Assembly (NCBI RefSeq): GCF_017744955.1
Contig: NZ_JAGIAG010000005.1
Span: 124,001-188,000 of the forward strand
DNA: 64,000 bases
From: Dokdonella sp.
Lineage (GTDB): Bacteria > Pseudomonadota > Gammaproteobacteria > Xanthomonadales > Rhodanobacteraceae
Reading direction: 5' to 3'
Positions 54,251 through 63,532 of this stretch are shown in pieces. The first letter of the stretch is position 1, and each line of letters begins with the position of its first letter. The notes below the pieces were generated by a model. That model searched no databases. It was not told where the DNA came from and was given only the letters and a program-made list of their open reading frames with translations. A program made the position numbers and the translations under genes.

Positions 54251-55255
54251 ATGTCCACCGCTCGCCCGCTCCCGTCGTTTTCGATCACTCGTTTCGCCGA
54301 CGCGCAAACGCTCGCCGCGGCAGACATGGCCCAGGTCGACGCGCTGATCCGCGCGCGGCTGGCGTCCGACGTCGTGCTGATCAACCAGGTCGCCGAGCAC
54401 ATCATCGGCGGCGGCGGCAAGCGCCTGCGTCCGATGCTGCACCTGCTCGCCGCGCAGGCGGCCGGCTACGGCGGACGCCTGCACGTGCAGCTCGCCGCGG
54501 TGATCGAGTTCATCCACACCTCGACCCTGCTGCACGACGACGTGGTCGACGAATCGGACCTGCGCCGCGGCCGCCAGACCGCCAACGCCGTATGGGGCAA
54601 CGCGGCCAGCGTGCTGGTCGGCGATTTCCTCTATTCGCGCTCGTTCCAGATGATGGTCGAGCTGGACAGCCTGCGCGTCATGCGCATCCTCGCCGACACC
54701 ACCAACCGCATCGCCGAAGGCGAAGTGCTGCAGCTGCTGAACATCGGCAACCCGGACACGAGCGAACAGGCCTACCTCGACGTGATCGAGCGCAAGACCG
54801 CCGTGCTGTTCGCCGCCGCGACGCGGCTCGGCGCGGTGCTGGCGGATCTACCGGCCGAGCAGGAGCACGCGCTGGCGCGCTACGGCCTGGATCTCGGCTA
54901 TGCGTTCCAGATCGCCGACGACGTGCTCGACTACGCGTCCGACGCCGGCACGCTCGGCAAGAACATCGGCGACGACCTCGCCGAAGGCAAGCCGACCCTG
55001 CCGCTGATCCTGGCGATCGAGCGCAGCGAACCGGCGCAGGCGGCGATGCTCAAGCGCGCGATCCAGGCCGGCGGCCTCGACGCGCTCGACGACGTGCTCG
55101 CCGCGATCCGCGCCACCGACGCGCTGGCCGGCTCGCGCGAACGCGCGCAGGCGTATGCGCGTTCCGCGCGCGAAGCCCTCGACGCGCTGCCGCCGTCCGA
55201 CGCTCGCGACGCGCTCGCCGTGCTGGCCGACTACGCGGTCGACCGCACGCGCTGA
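54251..55255 (+). CDS. ispB: Octaprenyl (polyprenyl) diphosphate synthase
   Basis: This 334-residue trans-polyprenyl synthase has the first Asp-rich motif DDVVD at 96-100 and a second IADDVLDY motif. GGGKRLRP is also present. It makes the side chain of ubiquinone. The ATG at 54251 is preceded by a TACAAT box (54217-54222) that may be its -10. Confidence 0.92.
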   Translation: MSTARPLPSFSITRFADAQTLAAADMAQVDALIRARLASDVVLINQVAEHIIGGGGKRLRPMLHLLAAQAAGYGGRLHVQLAAVIEFIHTSTLLHDDVVDESDLRRGRQTANAVWGNAASVLVGDFLYSRSFQMMVELDSLRVMRILADTTNRIAEGEVLQLLNIGNPDTSEQAYLDVIERKTAVLFAAATRLGAVLADLPAEQEHALARYGLDLGYAFQIADDVLDYASDAGTLGKNIGDDLAEGKPTLPLILAIERSEPAQAAMLKRAIQAGGLDALDDVLAAIRATDALAGSRERAQAYARSAREALDALPPSDARDALAVLADYAVDRTR

Positions 55256-55261
55256 AGCGGG

Positions 55262-55771
55262 TCAATCGCGCCGGTCGGCGTCGCCCGGCTCGATCTTGCC
55301 GCCTGCCCTCCTGCCGCTCTCGATCTCGTCGCTTTCGATCTCGTCGCGCTCGACCTCGGCCTCGACCTCCTCGCAGCCGATGTCGTGCCCGCCGGCGGCG
55401 ACGTCCGCGCGCGCCTTCTTCGCCAGCGCGCGATAGCGCAGGCGCACGCGATCCAGCGCCTCCTCGTCCAGTTCCTCCAGGTCGAGCAGCGCGTTGTGCG
55501 CGCCTTCGATCGCGCGGATCATCTCGTCCAGCTTGACGTGCATCGCCTCCGAATCGCGGTTCTGCGTGTTCTGGATCAGGAACACCATCAGAAAGGTGAC
55601 GATCGTCGTGCCGGTGTTGATGACCAGCTGCCAGGTGTCGCTGAAGCCGAACAGCGGACCGGTCACCGCCCACACGACGACGACCAGCGCGGCCAGCGCG
55701 AAGGTACCGGCGCGCCCGGTCAGGCGCGAGGCGGAATTGGCGAAGCGGGTGAAACCGCCGTTCCTTCTCAT
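55262..55771 (-). CDS. Low affinity iron permease family protein
   Basis: This 169-residue protein has two membrane helices (residues about 20-65) and a soluble tail with coiled-coil character (HVKLDEMIRAIEGAHNALLDLEELDEEALDRV shortened here to its first part, HVKLDEMIRAIEGAHNALL). The VINTGTTIVTFLMVFLIQNT stretch is typical of this family. The iron role comes from a yeast homologue and is not tested here. The tail ends in alternating acidic/basic residues. It converges with ispB. Confidence 0.85.
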   Translation of the reverse strand: MRRNGGFTRFANSASRLTGRAGTFALAALVVVVWAVTGPLFGFSDTWQLVINTGTTIVTFLMVFLIQNTQNRDSEAMHVKLDEMIRAIEGAHNALLDLEELDEEALDRVRLRYRALAKKARADVAAGGHDIGCEEVEAEVERDEIESDEIESGRRAGGKIEPGDADRRD

Positions 55772-55781
55772 CGCACGCCGC

Positions 55782-56567
55782 CTACTTCGCCGCGAACGCT
55801 TCGTCGAAGAACGCGTGCATCTGCGCGAACGCGCGCCTGGCCGTGCGCTCGTCGTACTTGCAGCCGCGGTTCGAACCGTCGGCGGTCGGGATCGCGAAGC
55901 AGTGCACGGCACCGCCGTAGCTCAGGAACTGCCAATCGACCTTGCCGTCGCGCATTTCCTGCTGGAAGGCGGCGATCTGCTCGGGCGATTCGTACTTGTC
56001 GTCGGCGCCGTGCAGCACGAGCACCTTCGCCTTGATGTTCTTCGCCCGCGCCGGATCGTCGGTCTCCAGGTTGCCGTGGAACGAGACCACACCGGCGACG
56101 TCGGCACCGCTGCGCGCGAGCTCCAGCGTGGTGGCGCCGCCGAAGCAGAAGCCGATCGCACCGTAGTGCCTGCCGTCCAGCGGCGCCTTGCCGGCCTGCG
56201 CCTTGAGCTGCGCCAGCGCGGCGCCGATGCGCGCGCGCAGCTCGTCGCGATTCTGGTACAGCGCCTTGGTCGCGGCGCCGGCCTCGTCGGCGTTCTTCGG
56301 GCGCTGGTCGGCGCCGTACACGTCGGCGACGAGGATCACGTAGTCCTTGCCCGCGATCTGTTTCGCCAGGGCGAGATTGTCGGGCGTGATGCCGAGCCAG
56401 TCCGGCGTCATCACCACGCCGGGGCGCGGCGTCTTCACCGCATCGTCGTAGACCAGCACGCTCTGCATCTTCTTGCCGCCGACCTCGTAGTCGAGCGGCT
56501 TGGACACCACCGCGGCGTGCAGCGGCAGCGCGAACAGCGAAGCGAGGACGAAGGTGATCGTGCGCAT
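55782..56567 (-). CDS. Dienelactone hydrolase family protein, exported
   Basis: This 261-residue alpha/beta-hydrolase has a signal peptide (ends near LHA) and Cys as nucleophile in GFCFGG, with the acid in HGADDKYE and the His in AVHCF. Dienelactone hydrolases open lactones, but many homologues have other ester targets. It lies 10 bases upstream of the permease on the same strand. Confidence 0.9.
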   Translation of the reverse strand: MRTITFVLASLFALPLHAAVVSKPLDYEVGGKKMQSVLVYDDAVKTPRPGVVMTPDWLGITPDNLALAKQIAGKDYVILVADVYGADQRPKNADEAGAATKALYQNRDELRARIGAALAQLKAQAGKAPLDGRHYGAIGFCFGGATTLELARSGADVAGVVSFHGNLETDDPARAKNIKAKVLVLHGADDKYESPEQIAAFQQEMRDGKVDWQFLSYGGAVHCFAIPTADGSNRGCKYDERTARRAFAQMHAFFDEAFAAK

Positions 56568-56624
56568 GGCTCTCTCTCCTGATCAGGGGAGCGCCATCAT
56601 AAGCCGCCGGAACGGCGATCCCGC

Positions 56625-57224
56625 TTACCAGACCGTGTAAATGCGGCCGGTCTGCGCGCCCTCGACGCTGCGGCTGTAGGCGAGCGCGACGCGCGCCGCC
56701 GGCGCCGGTTCGAAGCCGCGGAAATACGGCCCGTACGTCGCCATCGACTCGGCCAGCACGGTCGGGCTGACGGCGTTGATGCGCAGGCCGCGCGGCAGCT
56801 CGATCGCGGCCGCGCGCACGAAGCCGTCGACGGCCGCGTTGACGGCGGTCGCGTTCACGCCGTCGCGGATCGGTTCGGCGCTGAGGATGCCGCTGGTCAA
56901 AGTGAACGAACCGCCGTCGTTCAGCCGATGCTGGCCGGCGAGCACGACGTTGACCTGCCCCATCAGCTTGTCGTCGAGGCCGGAGCGGAACTGCTCCGCG
57001 GTCATCTCGCCGAGCGGACCGAAATGCACGCGTCCGACCGCCATCACCACCGCGTCGAGAGAACCGACGTCGGCGAACAGCCGGTGCACGCTGGCCGGGT
57101 CGAGCACGTCGACGCGGAATGCGCCGCTGTTCCTGCCGGCCTCGACGATCTCGTGCCGTGCGCCGAGTTCCGCCACGATGGCCTTGCCGACGGCTCCGCC
57201 GGCGCCGATCACCAGAATCTTCAT
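56625..57224 (-). CDS. Short-chain dehydrogenase/reductase without the usual Tyr/Lys pair
   Basis: This 199-residue Rossmann protein has a GAGGAVG nucleotide-binding motif near the start. It has the catalytic-Ser region (TLTSGILS) but shows ATAVNAAVDGF where YxxxK normally sits, so Tyr is replaced by Ala and Lys by Asn. It is therefore probably a non-standard or inactive SDR. The ATG at 57224 has GGAGGA upstream. It lies 25 bases after the YciI-like gene on the same strand. Confidence 0.85.
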   Translation of the reverse strand: MKILVIGAGGAVGKAIVAELGARHEIVEAGRNSGAFRVDVLDPASVHRLFADVGSLDAVVMAVGRVHFGPLGEMTAEQFRSGLDDKLMGQVNVVLAGQHRLNDGGSFTLTSGILSAEPIRDGVNATAVNAAVDGFVRAAAIELPRGLRINAVSPTVLAESMATYGPYFRGFEPAPAARVALAYSRSVEGAQTGRIYTVW

Positions 57225-57249
57225 GCGTCCGTCCTCCGCTGGCCTCGCC

Positions 57250-57504
57250 TCACGCCGCGCGCCATTCATGCACGGTGACGGTCGAGGAACCGTGCAGATG
57301 CAGCGGATCCTGCAGCGCCGTCGCCTGCGCCTCCTCCAGCGTAGCAGCACGCATCAGGTAGGCGCCGCCGCTCGCGTCGGCGAACGGACCGGACAGTTCG
57401 AGCCGCCCCTGCGCGCGCAGCGTGTCGAGAAAGGCCTTGTGCGCCGGCCCCAGCGCCGGATCGAACGCGGGCTTGCGCATCACCAGTACGAGATAGCGGT
57501 TCAT
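57250..57504 (-). CDS. YciI-like small protein
   Basis: This 84-residue ferredoxin-like-fold protein has the family's opening (MNRYLVLVMRK) and a later GPFADASGGAYLM block. YciI-like proteins have few known roles. It lies 19 bases after murD2 on the same strand. Confidence 0.82.
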   Translation of the reverse strand: MNRYLVLVMRKPAFDPALGPAHKAFLDTLRAQGRLELSGPFADASGGAYLMRAATLEEAQATALQDPLHLHGSSTVTVHEWRAA

Positions 57505-57523
57505 CCGATGTCCTTTGCGCGGC

Positions 57524-58969
57524 TCAGGCGATGCCGAGTCCTTCGATCGCGCCGATCGCCAGCGGATCGAAGCCGGCCAGCTCGGCGAAGCGGCGGCCGC
57601 GTTCGGCGTAGTCCTTGAACTGGTCGAAGCTCGGCGCACCCGGCGACAGCAGCACCACGCCGCCGGGCGGCGTCAGCGCGCGCGCGGCGCGCACGGCGTC
57701 TTCCACGCTGGCCGCCTCTTCCAGCCGGTACGCGCCGCCGACGTCGCGCAGCTGCGCTGCGATGCGCGCGCGATTCGCGCCCATCGCGACGATCGCCTGC
57801 GGCGGCTGCGCGCGCACCTGCTCGGCGAAGCCGCGCCAATCCAGGCCGCGCTCGTAGCCGCCGACCAGCACCGTCACCGCGCGGCCGGCGAGGCTGAGCA
57901 AGGCTTCCAGCGTCGCCTGCGGCGTGGTCGCGATGCTGTCGTCGACCCAGACCAGGCCGTCGTGCTCGCCGAGCGTCTGCAGGCGATGCGGCAGCGGCCG
58001 GAACGTCGCGATCGACGCCGCCGCGGCCGACGCGAACGCCTGTGCCGCTTGCCGATCGCGATCGAGAAGCGGTCCCTCTTGGCCGGATTCCTCGACCAGC
58101 CCCGCCGCTTCCAGCGCTGCCAGCGCGGCGCACAGGTTCAACGCATTGTGCGGCCCCGGCAGCGGCGAGCGCGCGAGATCGAACGCGACGCGATCGCCGT
58201 GCCGGATCGCACCGCCGGCGACGTGCCAGCCGTCGGCGCCGCCGAAGCCGAGCACCTGCGGATGGGCGGCGAGCGGCGCGAGCAGCGAGGTCTGCGTGGC
58301 GTTCGCGACGACGATCCGCGCCACCGCGGCCAGCGCAAGCTTGTCCTCGGCGTAGCGTTCGCGCGTGCCGTGCCAGTCGAGATGTTCCTCGTAGAGATTG
58401 TTGATCACGGCGACGTCGACGCGCGTCGCTTCGCGCGTCTGGAAACTGGACAGCTCCACCACCCACCAGTCCGGCGCCTGCGGCGGATCGAGCAGTTCGA
58501 GCAGCGGCAGGCCGATGTTGCCGGCCAGCGCGACGCGCCGGCCGGACGCGCGCAGCAGGTGCGCGATCGTCGCGGTCACCGTGCTCTTGCCCTTGGTGCC
58601 GGTCACCGCGATCACGCGCGCCTGCGGGTGCTCGGCGAACCACAACGCGGTGCCGGAAGTGAAGCGCGTGCCGTTGCGCCGCGCCTCCAGAATCTCGGGT
58701 TTGTAGGCGCTGATGCCGGGCGACTTGATCACGACGTCGAACGCGGACAGCGCGGCGGCATCGGGAGGCGTGGTGACGATGTCGACGCTCCCGATGGCCT
58801 GCGCGGCCTCCGCGCGCTCCGCGGCGAGCGCGCGCGCCTCCGCCTCGCTGCAGAACAGCGTCGGCCGCGACGACGGCAGCCGCGCGTACAAGGCCGCCAA
58901 TGCCGCGCGGCCCTCCCGGCCGCAGCCCCAGACGGCGACGCGGCGATCGGCGAGCTCAGCGATGCGCAT
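57524..58969 (-). CDS. murD2: UDP-MurNAc-L-Ala:L-glutamate ligase (MurD2)
   Basis: This 481-residue Mur ligase adds glutamate to UDP-MurNAc-L-Ala with ATP. It has the P-loop GTKGKST at 124-130, the LSSFQ and Mur-ligase catalytic blocks and DDSIATTP. It overlaps murL by 14 bases. In Xanthomonas a paired MurD2 adds L-Glu, which MurL then converts to D-Glu; the arrangement here matches that system. A plain MurD using D-Glu remains possible in principle. Confidence 0.87.
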   Translation of the reverse strand: MRIAELADRRVAVWGCGREGRAALAALYARLPSSRPTLFCSEAEARALAAERAEAAQAIGSVDIVTTPPDAAALSAFDVVIKSPGISAYKPEILEARRNGTRFTSGTALWFAEHPQARVIAVTGTKGKSTVTATIAHLLRASGRRVALAGNIGLPLLELLDPPQAPDWWVVELSSFQTREATRVDVAVINNLYEEHLDWHGTRERYAEDKLALAAVARIVVANATQTSLLAPLAAHPQVLGFGGADGWHVAGGAIRHGDRVAFDLARSPLPGPHNALNLCAALAALEAAGLVEESGQEGPLLDRDRQAAQAFASAAAASIATFRPLPHRLQTLGEHDGLVWVDDSIATTPQATLEALLSLAGRAVTVLVGGYERGLDWRGFAEQVRAQPPQAIVAMGANRARIAAQLRDVGGAYRLEEAASVEDAVRAARALTPPGGVVLLSPGAPSFDQFKDYAERGRRFAELAGFDPLAIGAIEGLGIA

Positions 58970-60299
58970 CGAACACGAACGGCTGCAGCGGTACCGGGAT
59001 GCGGTGTTCGCCGGACGGCGCCAGCAAGTCGTCGAGCGCGAGTCCGTGCGCGTCGAGCTGCGGCGCGACCTCGTCGACGAAGCGCGCGACCAGCGCGTCC
59101 TCGCGCCATTCCGCGCGCGCCGCCAGGGCGGCGAACGCGGCGCGCGATTCGACGCCTTCGCCGACGCATTCGAACGGCTTGTGGTCGCGGTATTCGATCA
59201 GCGCGTCGAAGCCGGGCGCCAGCGCCGCGTCGTCGAGCAGGTTGCGTCCGAAGATCGCCAGCAGCCGCGGCTTGGGCATGAACGGCGCAAGGGCGAGGAA
59301 GACGAAATGGCACTTCGGGCATTGCCCGCACCAGCGCTCGGCCGGCTTGGCGCCGAGGATGCGGAAGTTGCGGTTGCAGCTGGAGAACGACTCGTCGTAG
59401 CGCGTGTTGCGCGCGAACCGCTCGGCCACGGCGAGTTCCGACAGCGGCCGCAGCAGCGAGTAGTAGTGGAGATCGGCGGCGACGCACGCGTGCACCCGTT
59501 CGCCGAAGCTGCGTTCGAACTCCCAGCCCTTGCTCCACTGGTGATTGACCGGCTGTCCGTCGTACTCGAGCGTCGCGCTCGACGCCGAGCGCTCGTTCGA
59601 GAACGCGATCGCGTCGTAGCCGTACAGCACCGCGGCGGCGACCAGGATCGCCGAATTGATCGCGGTGACCGGGATGTGCCCGTTGTACGCGCCGGCCTTG
59701 TTGTAGTCGAACAGCAGCGGCGACAGCTCGCGGCGGATGTTCAATGTCGGCAGCCCGGTGCGCTCGGCGCAGGCGGCGATTAGCGGCGAGTTGCCGACCC
59801 ACACCGCGGTCGCGTCCGCGCCGGCCGCCTTGAGGATCTCGACGCTGACCAGCGAGTCCTTGCCGCCGCCGATCGGCACCAGGGTCCGCGGCGGCAGGCG
59901 CAGCGACGCCGTGCGTTCTTCGCTCTCGCGCCGCCCCGGAAAACGGATGCGTCCGCGCAGGTCGAGCTTGTTGTGATACGCGAACTCGCCGAGACCGTGC
60001 AGGTACAAGGCATCGAGGAAGGCCGCGCTCGACGCGTCGAGCGTCGCCGACTCGACCTCGATCCGGCCCGGCACGCCGGCCTTGTAGTAGCTGACGCCGG
60101 CGATCCAGTGCAGCAGATCGAGCGCCGCCTCGAACGCAGCGGCGCGCTCCGGCGGCAGCGCCGGCGCGTCGGGGAAGACGATGCGTTCGACCAGCTCGGG
60201 GCCGTCGTCGAAGGCGTATGCCAATGCAGCGACGCCGTCGGCGTAGTCGCGGCGGACGAAGCGGAACGCGCCGGCGGCGCGCGGATCAGCGAGCGCCAT
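58956..60299 (-). CDS. murL: UDP-MurNAc-L-Ala-L-Glu epimerase (MurL)
   Basis: MurL epimerises the glutamate of UDP-MurNAc-L-Ala-L-Glu to D-Glu in an ATP-dependent manner. The 447-residue protein has a PP-loop-like GGGKDS at 144-149 and a CGQCPKC cluster further on, as in the known family. It overlaps murD2 at one end and the small membrane gene at the other (14 bases each). The pair replaces the need for glutamate racemase in D-Glu supply for peptidoglycan. Confidence 0.87.
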   Translation of the reverse strand: MALADPRAAGAFRFVRRDYADGVAALAYAFDDGPELVERIVFPDAPALPPERAAAFEAALDLLHWIAGVSYYKAGVPGRIEVESATLDASSAAFLDALYLHGLGEFAYHNKLDLRGRIRFPGRRESEERTASLRLPPRTLVPIGGGKDSLVSVEILKAAGADATAVWVGNSPLIAACAERTGLPTLNIRRELSPLLFDYNKAGAYNGHIPVTAINSAILVAAAVLYGYDAIAFSNERSASSATLEYDGQPVNHQWSKGWEFERSFGERVHACVAADLHYYSLLRPLSELAVAERFARNTRYDESFSSCNRNFRILGAKPAERWCGQCPKCHFVFLALAPFMPKPRLLAIFGRNLLDDAALAPGFDALIEYRDHKPFECVGEGVESRAAFAALAARAEWREDALVARFVDEVAPQLDAHGLALDDLLAPSGEHRIPVPLQPFVFDAHR

Positions 60300-60753
60300 C
60301 GGCGAGCTCCTTGCGGCGCAGCGCGGCGATACCCTGCGCCAGCGCCGCGGTCAATGGAAATGTCGCGACGCCGACGACCAGCATCGACACCGCGACGAAG
60401 AACACGACCTGCAGCATCACGTCCCGGGCACCGCTGGCGCCCTCCGGCTGCAGCCACAGCACCGAGGCGTTCATCGCCGCGGCGAACAACACGCCGAACA
60501 GCACGTGGGTGATCGCGGCCATGCCGATTCCGGCCTTCCAGGCGCCCTCCCCGGCGTGCGCACGACGATCCAGCGCGCGCCAGCGCAGCGCCGCGGCGAC
60601 TTGCGCCGACAGCGCGCCGAGGCCGCCGAAGATCACGGTCTGCTCCAGGTCGAATCCGGTGTCGGTGCGATTGGCGATGATCGACCACACCGCGGCGACC
60701 GCGAACGGCACCACTAGCGCGGCGAGATGCAGCAAGACGCGCGCGCGGCTCAC
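60286..60753 (-). CDS. Small membrane protein between lysAC and murL
   Basis: This 155-residue protein has about four hydrophobic helices. It starts at GTG, overlapping the lysAC stop as GTGA, with GGAGG 7 bases before it. It overlaps murL by 14 bases. The tight coupling places it in the lysAC-murL-murD2 operon. I do not recognise the family and no function is visible. Confidence 0.8.
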   Translation of the reverse strand: MSRARVLLHLAALVVPFAVAAVWSIIANRTDTGFDLEQTVIFGGLGALSAQVAAALRWRALDRRAHAGEGAWKAGIGMAAITHVLFGVLFAAAMNASVLWLQPEGASGARDVMLQVVFFVAVSMLVVGVATFPLTAALAQGIAALRRKELADGAR

Positions 60754-63371
60754 CGCACGTCCTCCGTGGCCGGTTCGCGCAGGTTGTAGCGCGACGCCAT
60801 CACCGCGCCGTAGGCGCCGGCCTGAGCGATCAGGATCACGTCGCCCTCGCGGCACTCCGGCAGGCGCCGGTTCGCGCCGAGCACGTCGCCGGTCTCGCAG
60901 ATCGGGCCGACCACCTGCACCATCGTCTGCGCCGGCTCGCCGAGGCGCGTCAGGTTGACGATCTCGTGCCAGGCCTCGTACAGCGCCGGACGGATCAGCG
61001 AGTTCATGCCGGCGTCGACGCCGACGTAGTGGACCGCGCCCTTGCGCTTGACCTGAGTCACGCGCGCGAGCAGCACGCCGGCATCGGCGACGAGGAAGCG
61101 CCCCGGCTCCAGCCACAGGTGGAATTGCGGATAGGCGCTCTTCACCTCGGCCAGCGCGGCGCCCAGCGCGGCGAGATCGAGCGGAGTCTCGTCCGGCCGC
61201 GACGGCACGCCGAGGCCGCCGCCGACGTCGATCGACTCGATGCGGCTGAAGCCTTCGGCGAGACTGGCGAGCTGCGCGTAGACCGCGCGCCAGTGGCCGG
61301 CGTCGAGGATGCCGGAACCCAGGTGCGCGTGCAGGCCGACGATGCGCGCGCCGTGGCGCCGCGCCAGCGTGCGGAACTCCTCGACCTGGTCGAGCGCGAG
61401 GCCGAATTTCGACGACGCGCCGCCGGTCTTGACCTTGTCGTGATGGCCGCGGCCGACGCCGAGGTCGAGACGCAGGTGGATCTCGCGGTCGCGGAACAGC
61501 TCGCCCCAGTGCTGCAGCGGATGCAGCGCGTCGAGCGTCGTGCGCACGCCGGCGGCGAGCGCCTGCGCGTACTCCTCGCGCGGCGCGAAGTTCGGCGTAA
61601 ACAGGATGCGCTCGACCGCCAGCTGCGGCAGCGCCGAGCGCACCGCGTCGATCTCGGCCGTCGACACGCACTCGAACGCGAAGCCCTCCTCGTGCAGGGC
61701 GCGCAGGATCGCCGGATGCGGGTTCGCCTTCAGCGCATAGTGCCAGCGGTCGACCGCGCCGAGCGCACGCAGCGCGCGCGCCTGCGCGCGCACCGCCTCC
61801 AGCGAATAGACGTAGCGCGGCGTGCGTTCCGCGGCGAGTTCGAGCAAGGCGCTCCGCTCGCGCATCCACCAGGTCTCGCGCACCGGCGCGGCGGCGTCGG
61901 CGCCGAGTTCGCGCCAGCTCGGCCCGAACACGGCGCCGTCCTCGGCGCGCAGCGCGTCGGCGCGGATCAGCAGCGCGTGCAGGCGCGGGATCAGATCGTC
62001 GGCCAGCGCCTCGTCGACGACGAAGGTCAGGTTGAGGTTGTTGGAAGACTGGCTGATCAGGTGCACGTCGAGCGCGCCGAACTCGGCCAGCACGCCGGAC
62101 AGCTTGTGCAGCAGCGAGCGCATGCCGCGCCCGACCAGGGTGATCGCCGCGCACGGCGCGATGACCTTGACGCGGCAGATCCTGGCGAGGTCCGCCGCCA
62201 GCGCGGAGAGCACGTCGGAGTTGACCAGGTTCTCGGTCGGGTCCAGCGACACGGTGACGTTGGTCTCGGCCGAACCGATCAGGTCGACCGACAGGCCGTG
62301 GCGCTTGAACGCCTCGAACACGTCGGCGAGGAAGCCGACCTGCTGCCACATGCCGACCGTTTCCATCGAGATCAGGGTGACGCCCTTGCGCGCGCTGATC
62401 GCCTTCACGCACGGCGCCGCGTCGGCGGCGACGGCACGGATCTCGGTGCCGGCGAGCTGAGGCCGGTGGGTGTCCTTGATGACCAGCGGCACACCGGCGC
62501 GGCGCAGCGGCCCGAGCGAGCGCGGATGCAGCACCTTGGCGCCGGTGGTGGCGATCTCCTGCGCTTCCTCGTAGTCGAGCCGCGCGAGCAGGCGCGCCTC
62601 CGGCACCACGCGCGGGTTGGCGCTGAACATACCCGGCACATCGGTCCAGATTTCCACCTGTTCGGCTTTCAGCAACGCGCCGAAGTAGCCGGCCGAGGTG
62701 TCCGAACCGCCGCGACCGAGCAGTACCGTCTCCGCCTGGTCGTTGCGCGCGATGAAACCCTGCGTGATGAAGCAGTCGCCGCGCGCGGCCAAGGCGGAAG
62801 CGAATTGCGCATCCGGCGCCGCGGGCACGTTGGCGGACAGATAGCGCGCCCAGGCGCTATGGTTGGCGATCGGCGTCGCGCGCAGGTGCTCGCGCGCGTC
62901 GAGCCATTGCGTCGGCAGTCCATTCGCGTCGAGGAAATCGGCGCCGAGCGCACTCGACATCAGCTCGCCGAGCGCGAACACCTCGGCCTGCCAGGCGACC
63001 GCGGCCTGCGCGCGGCGCGGATCGGCGATCAACCGGTCGAGATCGGCCAGCCGCTGCTCCATGCGCGCGCAGCCGTCGAGACCGAGTTCCGCGCGCATCG
63101 CCTGGTGACGCTCGACGATCGCCGCCTGTACCTCGCGGCAACGCGCGTCGTCGCCGCGCGATTCGGCGATCGCCTTCAGCTGGTCGGTGATGCCGGACAG
63201 CGCCGACACCACGATCACCACGCGGCGATCGCGCGCGCGATGCGCCGCGGCGATGCGGCGGATGTTCTCCCAGCGCTCGCGCCGCGACACCGAGGTGCCG
63301 CCGAACTTGATGACGACCCACGGACGGGCGATGACGGAGGGCGCCGCAGCGGGCGCAGGGGCGGAACTCAA
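60750..63371 (-). CDS. lysAC: Fused aspartate kinase / diaminopimelate decarboxylase
   Basis: This 873-residue bifunctional protein begins with an aspartate kinase (KFGGTS at 22-27, then a kinase core and ACT-type regulatory part to about residue 440). It continues with a PLP-dependent diaminopimelate decarboxylase (YALKANPHP with the PLP lysine, GGGLG, EPGRFL, CETGD). Such fusions link the first and last steps of the lysine pathway. No ATG lies at a sensible place; TTG at 63371 has GAAGGA 7 bases before it and matches the expected length. It is divergent from the PhzF gene. Confidence 0.92.
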   Translation of the reverse strand: MSSAPAPAAAPSVIARPWVVIKFGGTSVSRRERWENIRRIAAAHRARDRRVVIVVSALSGITDQLKAIAESRGDDARCREVQAAIVERHQAMRAELGLDGCARMEQRLADLDRLIADPRRAQAAVAWQAEVFALGELMSSALGADFLDANGLPTQWLDAREHLRATPIANHSAWARYLSANVPAAPDAQFASALAARGDCFITQGFIARNDQAETVLLGRGGSDTSAGYFGALLKAEQVEIWTDVPGMFSANPRVVPEARLLARLDYEEAQEIATTGAKVLHPRSLGPLRRAGVPLVIKDTHRPQLAGTEIRAVAADAAPCVKAISARKGVTLISMETVGMWQQVGFLADVFEAFKRHGLSVDLIGSAETNVTVSLDPTENLVNSDVLSALAADLARICRVKVIAPCAAITLVGRGMRSLLHKLSGVLAEFGALDVHLISQSSNNLNLTFVVDEALADDLIPRLHALLIRADALRAEDGAVFGPSWRELGADAAAPVRETWWMRERSALLELAAERTPRYVYSLEAVRAQARALRALGAVDRWHYALKANPHPAILRALHEEGFAFECVSTAEIDAVRSALPQLAVERILFTPNFAPREEYAQALAAGVRTTLDALHPLQHWGELFRDREIHLRLDLGVGRGHHDKVKTGGASSKFGLALDQVEEFRTLARRHGARIVGLHAHLGSGILDAGHWRAVYAQLASLAEGFSRIESIDVGGGLGVPSRPDETPLDLAALGAALAEVKSAYPQFHLWLEPGRFLVADAGVLLARVTQVKRKGAVHYVGVDAGMNSLIRPALYEAWHEIVNLTRLGEPAQTMVQVVGPICETGDVLGANRRLPECREGDVILIAQAGAYGAVMASRYNLREPATEDVR

Positions 63372-63532
63372 GGGAACGTCCTTCGGGCTGAATGCAGCCG
63401 CGGCATTCTTTCGTGCAGCGCAGCAGAACGCAATGGCATGGCCGCACGCGGGCGCAGCGCTGGCTTTGCGCCGGCAACGCGCATGCGTGCATGCATGGCG
63501 CACAATGGCGCGCCTTCTCCCGCGCCGAGCTC

